Part shown: positions 5,472 through 10,646 of the stretch, one piece after another
Layout of the letters: every line of letters starts with the position of its first letter
Position numbering within the stretch: position 1 is the stretch's first letter
Assembly: GCA_031261245.1 (NCBI GenBank)
Contig: JAISKU010000004.1
Coordinates: 1-11,502, forward strand
Length of the DNA stretch: 11,502 nucleotides
Direction of reading: 5' to 3'
DNA from: Oscillospiraceae bacterium
Lineage (GTDB): Bacteria; Bacillota; Clostridia; Oscillospirales; Oscillospiraceae
The notes under the pieces: generated by a model
Database searches by the model: none
What the model saw: the letters and a program-made list of their open reading frames with translations, nothing else
What the model was told of the DNA's origin: nothing
Made by a program: the position numbers and the translations under genes

Positions 5472-6830
5472 TCAGTTTCGCAGGCTGTGGAGGGGGGCGG
5501 GGATGCGGCCGCCGCGGGCGATGAAGTCCGCGCTGCCGCCGCCGGAGACGGGCATCACCGGCGCGGTGCCGAGTAGGCCGCCGAGGTCAACGATATCGCC
5601 GACGACACGGCCCGGGGCGGGGATTACGCGCACGGCGGTGGTCTTGTTGTTCACGACGCCGATGGCGGCCTCGTCCGCGATTATCGCGGAGAGGGTCGAG
5701 GCGGGCGTGTCGCCCGGGACGGCGATCATGTCGAGGCCGACGGAGCACACGCACGTCATCGCCTCAAGCTTTTCGATTGTGAGCACGCCGCTCTGCACGG
5801 CGCGGATCATGCCCGCGTCCTCGGAGACGGGAATGAACGCGCCCGACAGTCCGCCGACGTGCGAGGAGGCCATGACGCCTCCTTTTTTTACGGCGTCATT
5901 GAGCAGCGCGAGCGCGGCCGTCGTGCCGTGGGCTCCGACGGAGGTGAGCCCCATCTCCTCGAGGATATCGGCGACGGAATCACCGGCTGCCGGGGTGGGG
6001 GCGAGGGAGAGATCGACGATGCCGAACGGCACGCCGAGGCGCAGGGAGGCTTCGCGCGCGACGAGCTGACCCATGCGGGTGACGCGGAACGCGGTTTTTT
6101 TGATGGTGTCGGCTACGACATCGAAAGGCTGGCCCTTCGCGGCCTCAAGCGCGACCTTGACGACGCCGGGGCCGGACACGCCGACGTTGATGACGCACTC
6201 CGGCTCGCCGACGCCGTGAAACGCGCCGGCCATGAACGGGTTGTCCTCCACGGCGTTCGCGAACACGACGAGTTTTGCGCAGGCGAAGCCGCCCGTCGCG
6301 GCGGTGAGCTCCGCCGATTCCTTGATAATCTCACCCATGAGGCGCACGGCGTCCATGTTGATCCCCGCGCGGGTCGTCGCGACGTTGACGGAGGCGCAGA
6401 CGCGCTCCGTCTCCGCGAGGGCGCGGGGGATTGAGCGGATAAGGCGCGTGTCGCCGACGGTGAAGCCCTTGTGCACCAAGGCGGTGAAGCCGCCGACGAA
6501 GTTCACGCCGATCTCGTGCGCGGCGCGGTCGAGCGCCTCGGCGAAGATGGTGTAGTCCTCCGTGTCGCACGACTCGGCGACGAGGGAGATGGGCGTGACG
6601 GACACGCGCTTGTTGACGATGGGGATTCCGAACTCGCGCTCTATCTCCCCGCCTATTTTGACGAGGTTTTCCGCCTTTTTCGTCACCTTGTCGTAGATTT
6701 TTCCGGCGACGCGCACCGCGTCCTCTCCCGCGCAGTCGCGCAGGGAGATCCCCATCGTGACGGTGCGGATATCGAGGTGCTGGCGGTTTATCATCTCGTT
6801 TGTCTCGAGGATTTCATTGATGTTAAGCAC
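5472..6830 (-). CDS. DUF711 / PFL-family protein (UPF0210)
   Basis: A 452-residue cytoplasmic protein of the DUF711 (UPF0210) family, often annotated 'PFL family protein' because its fold resembles pyruvate formate-lyase barrels; its reaction is unknown. Family blocks are the N-terminal ILETNEMINRQHLDIRTVTM, NFVGGFTALVHKGFT and NVGVSGPGVVK in the middle, GGVMASSHVGGLSGAFIPV, and the C-terminal SADFIARGGRIPAPLHSL. Length and ends are complete. The start is GTG 6828-6830, supported by GGGAG exactly 8 bases upstream. It overlaps the end of the acyltransferase gene by 8 bases, so translation is probably coupled. In most genomes this gene directly follows a UPF0237 ACT-domain gene; here the ACT gene is in the same operon but one gene further upstream. 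No PFL-type glycyl-radical motif is recognisable. Confidence 0.94.
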   Translation of the reverse strand: MLNINEILETNEMINRQHLDIRTVTMGISLRDCAGEDAVRVAGKIYDKVTKKAENLVKIGGEIEREFGIPIVNKRVSVTPISLVAESCDTEDYTIFAEALDRAAHEIGVNFVGGFTALVHKGFTVGDTRLIRSIPRALAETERVCASVNVATTRAGINMDAVRLMGEIIKESAELTAATGGFACAKLVVFANAVEDNPFMAGAFHGVGEPECVINVGVSGPGVVKVALEAAKGQPFDVVADTIKKTAFRVTRMGQLVAREASLRLGVPFGIVDLSLAPTPAAGDSVADILEEMGLTSVGAHGTTAALALLNDAVKKGGVMASSHVGGLSGAFIPVSEDAGMIRAVQSGVLTIEKLEAMTCVCSVGLDMIAVPGDTPASTLSAIIADEAAIGVVNNKTTAVRVIPAPGRVVGDIVDLGGLLGTAPVMPVSGGGSADFIARGGRIPAPLHSLRN

Positions 6831-7890
6831 GTTTCAGTCTCCCTTGGAATTTCTTTTTCAGCGCGGTGTAGGCGATGGAGCCGGCGACGGGGACGGTGAA
6901 CACGACGACAAGGCGCAGGGCGAAGCGCGCGGAGATGCCCCAGCCGGGCGTGTACTCGTCAACTATGAACAGCGTGAGGTTGTGGCAGAGGTATATGTAG
7001 TACGACGCGGCCGAGATGCGCTCCACAAGGCGGCGCAGGGGGAGCTTTTCGGGCTTTATCGCCGCGCAGAGGTCGAGCGCGAGCATGAGCAGCGCCGTCG
7101 CGTAGACGATTTGACCCGCCTCGGCAAAGGGGTAGCGCACGAGGCCGCGGCTTGAGAGGTAGCTGAGTGCGATGTGCGCGGCGATGATGAGAAGCTCCGC
7201 GGGGAGAAGCAGGGCGCGGCGCCGTTTCAGGAACGCGAGGAACGCGTCATAGCGCGTGCCGCACACAACGCCGAGAAGCCAGTAGAACAGGAACGACGTG
7301 AAGATGCGGTCGGCGTACTCAAAGCCGCGAAGTTGTGTTTTCGAGATGTACATGACGGCGAGGCTTACCACGAGGACGACGGCGAGCGTCGCGGTTTTTT
7401 GTCTTGCGAAGCAGCGCCACGCCGGCATGAGGAGGTAGAGCTGCATTATCACGACGACGAAGTAGAAGTGCGAGACGAGGGTGCCGAGGGCGAGGTACTG
7501 CGCGAGCTCACCGTATGTGGGCGGGAAGTAATAGCGGCCGGTGAAGTAGATGAAGTACGCGACGACCCAGAAGATGTACGGGAAATAGACCTTTGAGACG
7601 CGCTTGAGGAGAAAGGACGGGTAGTCAAAGCCACCGCCGCGCTCATAGGCGAGGAAATACTTCGCGGCGCTCATGAAAATGAAGCCGGGCACGGCAAAGC
7701 CGCAGAGCTTTTTTGTGACGAACACGGCGAGGTACAGCAGGCTGTCCTTTTGGTAGCCCGTGAACGCCTCGCTCGACGCGTGGCTGTACATGACGAGCAG
7801 CGTCATGAGGACGGTGAGCGCCGTGAACTCAAAACGGCGCGGGCGCGCGACGGAGGGTGTGCCCACGGCGTCAGATTTTGTGCATCGCAT
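6823..7890 (-). CDS. Membrane acyltransferase (acyltransferase 3 family)
   Basis: A 355-residue integral membrane protein with about ten hydrophobic helices. The first (FTALTVLMTLLVMYSHASSE) carries the histidine expected in helix 1 of acyltransferase 3 / OafA-like enzymes, which O-acetylate or acylate surface polysaccharides, glycolipids or antibiotics. Aromatic-rich helices such as VYFPYIFWVVAYFIYF, YFVVVIMQLYLLMPAW and SAASYYIYLCHNLTLF fit that family; the substrate cannot be told. The start is ATG 7888-7890 with GAGG 9 bases upstream, inside the end of the ACT gene (20-base overlap); a GTG at 7866 would avoid the overlap but has no ribosome binding site. The 3' end overlaps the DUF711 gene by 8 bases. 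The C terminus is basic (KKKFQGRLKRA), consistent with a cytoplasmic tail. Confidence 0.85.
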   Translation of the reverse strand: MRCTKSDAVGTPSVARPRRFEFTALTVLMTLLVMYSHASSEAFTGYQKDSLLYLAVFVTKKLCGFAVPGFIFMSAAKYFLAYERGGGFDYPSFLLKRVSKVYFPYIFWVVAYFIYFTGRYYFPPTYGELAQYLALGTLVSHFYFVVVIMQLYLLMPAWRCFARQKTATLAVVLVVSLAVMYISKTQLRGFEYADRIFTSFLFYWLLGVVCGTRYDAFLAFLKRRRALLLPAELLIIAAHIALSYLSSRGLVRYPFAEAGQIVYATALLMLALDLCAAIKPEKLPLRRLVERISAASYYIYLCHNLTLFIVDEYTPGWGISARFALRLVVVFTVPVAGSIAYTALKKKFQGRLKRA

Positions 7891-8140
7891 CGAATATGTC
7901 CTCGCGCTGTATGCGGATTGACACGCCCATCTCCGAGGCGCGCGCGTCAAGCTCGTCCGCGAGCTCCGCGAACGGCTTCGGGCAGCCGGACGTGTCCACG
8001 AGCATCGCCATGGTGAAATAGTCCTGAAGGACGGTCTGCGTGATGTCGAGAATGTTCACGCCGGAGCGCGACAGGAGCGCGGACACCTCCGCGATTATGC
8101 CGACGCGGTCGCGGCCGACTACGGTTACTATTGCGCGCAT
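7871..8140 (-). CDS. ACT-domain protein (UPF0237)
   Basis: An 89-residue single ACT domain (beta-alpha-beta-beta-alpha-beta) of the UPF0237 group. It starts MRAIVTVVGRDRVGIIAEVS, with the ligand-turn motif GRDRVG (9-14) typical of amino-acid-binding ACT domains. GVNILDITQTVLQDYFTMAM (27-46) follows. Members sit next to DUF711 genes in many Firmicutes and archaea and are presumed to bind a small ligand, perhaps an amino acid, and act with or on the DUF711 protein; that is inference. The start is ATG 8138-8140, with a full AGGAGG 8 bases upstream. It is the first gene of the minus-strand operon ACT/acyltransferase/DUF711. Just upstream is repeat cluster 2, and no convincing promoter is visible between. 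Confidence 0.93.
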   Translation of the reverse strand: MRAIVTVVGRDRVGIIAEVSALLSRSGVNILDITQTVLQDYFTMAMLVDTSGCPKPFAELADELDARASEMGVSIRIQREDIFDAMHKI

Positions 8141-8164
8141 GTTGGTTGCCTCCTTTATTTTTAC

Positions 8165-8190
8165 GGCGGGCGATTGGTAATCGCCCCTAC
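8165..8190 (-). repeat. GTAG-foot hairpin, type C copy 1
   Basis: On the minus strand GTAG is followed by GGGCGATT-ACC-AATCGCCC, a perfect 8-base stem with a 3-base loop. All 26 bases are identical to 8456-8481. It lies 22 bases upstream of the ACT gene ribosome binding site region. Confidence 0.8.
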
Positions 8191-8191
8191 G

Positions 8192-8240
8192 GGTGTTATG
8201 TCATTCCGAGAAGCGAAGCGACGAGGAATCCCGTGCGGGG
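8192..8240. repeat. Type D repeat copy 1
   Basis: Unit beginning GGTGTTATGTCATTCCGAG and containing AGCGAAGCGACGAGGAATCC then CGTGCGGG. It matches 8541-8588 with one mismatch in the aligned core, and 8345-8393 with several. Confidence 0.85.
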
Positions 8241-8257
8241 ACGGGGGTGGATACGGC

Positions 8258-8283
8258 GGGACGCCGAGGACGTCGTCCCCTAC
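8258..8283 (-). repeat. GTAG-foot hairpin, type A copy 2
   Basis: Same as the hairpin at 3539-3564 apart from one G-to-T change, which leaves a single mismatch in the 8-base stem. GTAG lies at 8280-8283 on the minus strand. The copies are about 4.7 kb apart in different intergenic gaps, so they were dispersed and not merely duplicated in tandem. Confidence 0.72.
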
Positions 8284-8284
8284 A

Positions 8285-8338
8285 GGCCCCCTCTGTCGCT
8301 GCGGCGACATCTCCCCCGCCGAGCGGGGGCGATTGGGG
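8285..8338. repeat. Double-hairpin repeat, type B copy 3
   Basis: Carries the TGTCGC/GCGACA and CCCCCGC/GCGGGGG stems; identical over 54 bases to copy 4 at 8483-8536. It follows a GTAG hairpin after the two bases AG. Confidence 0.88.
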
Positions 8339-8344
8339 ACGGGG

Positions 8345-8393
8345 GGTGTTATGTCAATCCGAGGAGCGGAGCGACGAGGAATCCCGTGTGGGG
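8345..8393. repeat. Type D repeat copy 2 (diverged)
   Basis: Begins GGTGTTATGTCAATCCGAGG and has GAGCGGAGCGACGAGGAATC in the middle. It carries a T-to-A and an A-to-G change relative to copy 3, and TGTG in place of TGCG near the end. Confidence 0.8.
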
Positions 8394-8455
8394 GACGGAG
8401 GACGTGCGGGACGGGGGGACGCGACGGGAGAGGAATACGAGGGGACGGGGAGTGT

Positions 8456-8481
8456 GGCGGGCGATTGGTAATCGCCCCTAC
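8456..8481 (-). repeat. GTAG-foot hairpin, type C copy 2
   Basis: Identical over 26 bases to 8165-8190, with the same GTAG foot at 8478-8481 on the minus strand. It joins the type B unit at 8483 by the same CTACAGG junction seen near 8280. Confidence 0.8.
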
Positions 8482-8482
8482 A

Positions 8483-8536
8483 GGCCCCCTCTGTCGCTGC
8501 GGCGACATCTCCCCCGCCGAGCGGGGGCGATTGGGG
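8483..8536. repeat. Double-hairpin repeat, type B copy 4
   Basis: Identical to copy 3 (8285-8338), and followed like copy 3 within a few bases by a type D unit starting GGTGTTATG. The order hairpin, B, D thus occurs twice, from 8258 and from 8456. Confidence 0.88.
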
Positions 8537-8540
8537 AAGG

Positions 8541-8632
8541 GGTGTTATGTCATTCCGAGGAGCGAAGCGACGAGGAATCCCGTGCGGGAGAGCGCCGATT
8601 ATACGGGATTCTTCGCTGCGCTCAGAATGACA
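8541..8632. repeat. MITE-like inverted repeat with type D copy 3 as left arm
   Basis: Left arm 8547-8580 (TGTCATTCCGAG ... GAATCCC) pairs with right arm 8605-8632 (GGGATTC ... CTCAGAATGACA). The outer ends TGTCATTC/GAATGACA and the inner GAATCCC/GGGATTC match exactly, and the region between them in each arm is GCGAAGCGA-like. The spacer is 24 bases. This resembles non-autonomous miniature elements found in many genomes; no transposase is present here. Confidence 0.7.
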
Positions 8633-8679
8633 GGGGGGATACAGAATGACAGGGGTATTACAGAATGACAGGGGGGTTA
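8623..8679. repeat. 19-base tandem repeat, three copies
   Basis: CAGAATGACAGGGG begins at 8623, 8642 and 8661, an exact 19-base period; the last five bases of each unit vary. The first unit is the outer end of the MITE-like right arm, so the array seems to be built by repeating that end. The last unit supplies TTA at 8677-8679, the stop codon (TAA) of the yfbR-like gene on the minus strand. Confidence 0.85.
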
Positions 8680-9255
8680 CGTGTTTAATTCGTCGATTGT
8701 GAGTTCAAACGGGGGCATGAAATGTTCGAGAAAATAATCGACCTCGGGCAGGGCGAGGGATTTCAGCTTCGCGAGGGTCTGCTCCGCCGCGAGGCGGAAT
8801 TCACGGTTGCCGGCGCGCTCCTCCTCCAGGCACTTGATGTACGCCGCGAGCTTGTCCGCCGCGTGTACGAGCGCGCGCGTCGCGTCGTCGCCGCCGCCGG
8901 ACAGCAGCGGGGAGTAAGCGCCGCGCAGCTGCTCCGGCAGGCGGGAGAGCAGGCGGTCGCACGCGGCGCGCTCCGCGTCCTTGTACGCGGTCGTGAGCTG
9001 CGAATTGAGGTATTTTATCGGGGTGGGCATGTCGCCCGTGAGAATCTCCGACGCGTCGTGAAAGAGCGCGGCGGACGCGGCGGCGCCGGGGTCGCACGGG
9101 ACGCCGAACACGTCGCGGCGGATCACCGCGAGCGCGTGGGCGAGCACGGCCGTCATGTGCGAATGCTCCTGCACGTTCTCCGGCGAGGAGTTGCGCATTA
9201 GCGACCAGCGGGCGATGTTTTTCATGCGCGAGACGAGTGCGAAAAAGCTGTACAT
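8677..9255 (-). CDS. YfbR-like HD-domain 5'-deoxynucleotidase
   Basis: A 192-residue metal-dependent phosphohydrolase that removes phosphate from deoxyribonucleoside 5'-monophosphates, as E. coli YfbR does (about 199 residues). Active-site elements line up with that enzyme: Arg16-Trp17 in IARWSLMRN, His31 in NVQEHSHM, the His66-Asp67 pair in AALFHDASE, Asp75 in TGDMPTPIKY and Asp134 in HAADKLAAY. C-terminal DYFLEHFMPPFELTIDEL is also typical. It probably acts in dNTP pool balance and could use the dUMP made by the dut product. The start ATG 9253-9255 has GGGAG 9 bases upstream. It is transcribed alone from 9294-9322 and runs into repeat cluster 2, where the last 19-base repeat unit forms its stop codon; a terminator is not visible. 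The family name is certain, the exact substrate less so. Confidence 0.93.
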   Translation of the reverse strand: MYSFFALVSRMKNIARWSLMRNSSPENVQEHSHMTAVLAHALAVIRRDVFGVPCDPGAAASAALFHDASEILTGDMPTPIKYLNSQLTTAYKDAERAACDRLLSRLPEQLRGAYSPLLSGGGDDATRALVHAADKLAAYIKCLEEERAGNREFRLAAEQTLAKLKSLALPEVDYFLEHFMPPFELTIDELNT

Positions 9256-9293
9256 TTTACAAAACTCCCTGCGCGGCGTGTTGCCGACGACAC

Positions 9294-9322
9294 AGTATAT
9301 CAAAGACGCGCGGAAACTTCAA
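9294..9322 (-). promoter_or_regulatory. SigA-type promoter for the yfbR-like gene
   Basis: On the minus strand TTGAAG (9317-9322), a 17-base spacer and TATACT (9294-9299). The expected start is near 9287, giving a leader of about 30 bases. Confidence 0.7.
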
Positions 9323-9342
9323 GAAAATTTGTGTTTTCGCGC

Positions 9343-9371
9343 TTTACACGGTGCGCAATGTGAGATACAAT
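9343..9371 (+). promoter_or_regulatory. SigA-type promoter for the iron-sulfur protein operon
   Basis: On the plus strand TTTACA (9343-9348), a 17-base spacer and TACAAT (9366-9371), each one base from consensus. The expected start is near 9378, about 34 bases before the ATG. It is divergent from the yfbR-like promoter, with about 20 bases between the two -35 boxes. Confidence 0.75.
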
Positions 9372-9411
9372 CGGAGCAGGAGAAACGAAATTGATAACGG
9401 AGGGTGACTTA

Positions 9412-10353
9412 ATGGACAGACAGAGCATTGTTAAGGCGGCGGAGGAGTTTTTCACGAGCTCGCCCACGAATTATGTGAGCCCGCCGGGCGGGGCGGAGGC
9501 CGTGGACAACCTGTCGAGCACGGCGGCGCTGCGGAGCTTCAAAAAGCACAACATCTACGGGGAGCGGGAGGTCGCCGAGAAGCTTATCGGGGAGAAGGAG
9601 GACGCGCTTATCGGGATGCGGTTCTTCAAGAACCCCGTGTTCAGCATCGGTCGGGCGGACGACCCGGCGTTTGAGACGATAAAGCAGGCGCACGTCGTCG
9701 GGCCGCACCACAAGAGCCCGCGCGAGTGGATGCCGGAGGGAAAGACGGTGATATCGTTCTTTCTGCCGTATGAGGACAGGGTCGTCGAGGCGAACAGGCG
9801 GAGCAACACCGAGGCGGCGATAGAGTGGCTTTACACGCGGGTGGACGGGCAGCAGCACATACTGACGTTCATCGAGATGATGACGGATATGCTCAAGAGC
9901 GAGGGATACAGGGCGCTTGCCCCGCAGCTCGACGAGACGTACATAATGAATCCCGGGCCGGAGCCGATGCCGTGGGGACAGGGCGTCCCGGGGTACTCTA
10001 CAAACTGGTCGGAGCGGCACGTGGGGTTCGTCACGGGGCTCGGCACGTTCGGGCTATCGACGTGCTTTATCTCAAAGGCGGGGTGCTCCGGGCGGCTCGG
10101 CAGCGTGATAACGGACTGGGAGGCGGAGCCGGACGCGAAGGACTACGAGCACTACCTCGACTACTGCAACGGGTGCGAGGCGTGCTTCCGCAGGTGTCCC
10201 GCCGGGGCGATATCGCACGCGGGGAAGGATCACGCGCTCTGCGGGGCGGCGATAGGGAAGATGTGCGCGCCGTACCAGCCGAGATACGGCTGCGGGAAGT
10301 GTCAGAGCGGCCTGCCGTGCGACAGGGGCCCGGCGCGGAAAGGGAACAGGTGA
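9412..10353 (+). CDS. QueG-related double [4Fe-4S] cluster protein
   Basis: A 313-residue cytoplasmic protein of the group often annotated as 'epoxyqueuosine reductase' or '4Fe-4S double cluster binding protein'. Near the C terminus is a ferredoxin-type motif, C252-NG-C255-EA-C258-FRR-C262-P, followed by further cysteines at 278, 285, 294, 297 and 303 (CGKCQSGLPC) that would complete a second cluster. The segment HVGFVTGLGTFGLSTCFIS (203-221) resembles the conserved glycine-rich region before the clusters in QueG and reductive-dehalogenase-like proteins, where a corrinoid may bind. It is shorter than true QueG (about 350-380 residues), and no queA or tgt is adjacent, so I do not assign epoxyqueuosine reduction. 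The start ATG 9412 has GGAGG 8-9 bases upstream; an in-frame TTG at 9391 is less likely. The next gene begins 5 bases after its stop. Confidence 0.8.
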   Translation: MDRQSIVKAAEEFFTSSPTNYVSPPGGAEAVDNLSSTAALRSFKKHNIYGEREVAEKLIGEKEDALIGMRFFKNPVFSIGRADDPAFETIKQAHVVGPHHKSPREWMPEGKTVISFFLPYEDRVVEANRRSNTEAAIEWLYTRVDGQQHILTFIEMMTDMLKSEGYRALAPQLDETYIMNPGPEPMPWGQGVPGYSTNWSERHVGFVTGLGTFGLSTCFISKAGCSGRLGSVITDWEAEPDAKDYEHYLDYCNGCEACFRRCPAGAISHAGKDHALCGAAIGKMCAPYQPRYGCGKCQSGLPCDRGPARKGNR

Positions 10354-10358
10354 AAAAT

Positions 10359-10595
10359 ATGGATCAGGTGACGCTTGTAAACACGGCAAAGTATCCGTTC
10401 AACAACTCCGTCGTGACGGTGGCGCTTGCAACCGAGGCGAAGGACGCGGAGTACGCCGTGCTGACGGATCTTGTGGACTCCGACGGGGAGGCCGGGGAGA
10501 TCGTCGTGTCCGACAGGGCGGTGAACGGCTTCAAGCTCGCTTTCACGGGCTCCGGCGCGCGCGCGACGGTGCGGTATGTGGTGGTGGGGGGTTAG
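10359..10595 (+). CDS. Small unknown protein, 78 residues
   Basis: I do not recognise a family with confidence. It is a small soluble protein with no cysteine, signal peptide or membrane segment, and with alternating hydrophobic residues that suggest an all-beta fold. Examples are VTLVNTAKYPFNNSVVTVAL at the start and RATVRYVVVGG at the end, with short Asp/Gly-rich turns between (DLVDSDGEAGEIVVSD). The start is ATG 10359, with AGGTG (10348-10352) about 6 bases upstream, overlapping the stop of the iron-sulfur gene. It ends 19 bases before a strong terminator, so it is the last gene of a two-gene unit. The codon-phase GC pattern looks like the neighbours'. It could be a short structural or binding module; no function is proposed. 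Confidence 0.7.
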   Translation: MDQVTLVNTAKYPFNNSVVTVALATEAKDAEYAVLTDLVDSDGEAGEIVVSDRAVNGFKLAFTGSGARATVRYVVVGG

Positions 10596-10614
10596 GGACG
10601 TGACGTGTGAAAAA

Positions 10615-10646
10615 GGGGAGGCCGGACGGCCTCCCCTGCTTTTTTT
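10615..10646. terminator. Bidirectional Rho-independent terminator
   Basis: A perfect 9-base stem GGGGAGGCC / GGCCTCCCC with a GGAC loop, then TGC and seven T (10640-10646) on the plus strand. On the minus strand the stem is followed by five T (from the A run 10610-10614), so it can end the convergent MATE gene too. The MATE stop codon (10645-10647) lies within the T run. Confidence 0.93.

Larger units (their letters stand above)
8161..8679. repeat. Mosaic repeat cluster 2 (between ACT gene and yfbR-like gene)
   Basis: About 520 bases without a credible gene. It holds three GTAG-foot hairpins (8165-8190, 8258-8283, 8456-8481), two type B double hairpins (8285-8338, 8483-8536), three type D units (8192-8240, 8345-8393, 8541-8588), a large inverted repeat (8547-8632) and a 19-base tandem repeat (8623-8679). 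Types A and B are shared with cluster 1. The junction CCCCTACAGGCCCCCT between a GTAG hairpin and a type B unit occurs twice (near 8280 and 8478), so a composite A/C+B block appears to be copied as a unit. Frames through it give peptides such as CHSEERSDEES, a recognisable by-product of this repeat type and not a gene. Confidence 0.88.

Noticed and set aside
8165..8588. Possible CRISPR array
   Set aside because: Repeat units differ in type and spacing, there are no uniform spacers, the modules recur 4.7 kb away in another gap, and no cas gene is present.
8131..8668. Open frames of 90-170 codons with peptides like CHSEERSDEES
   Set aside because: They are translations of the dispersed repeat modules. 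They start inside repeats and show no ribosome binding site or conserved domain.
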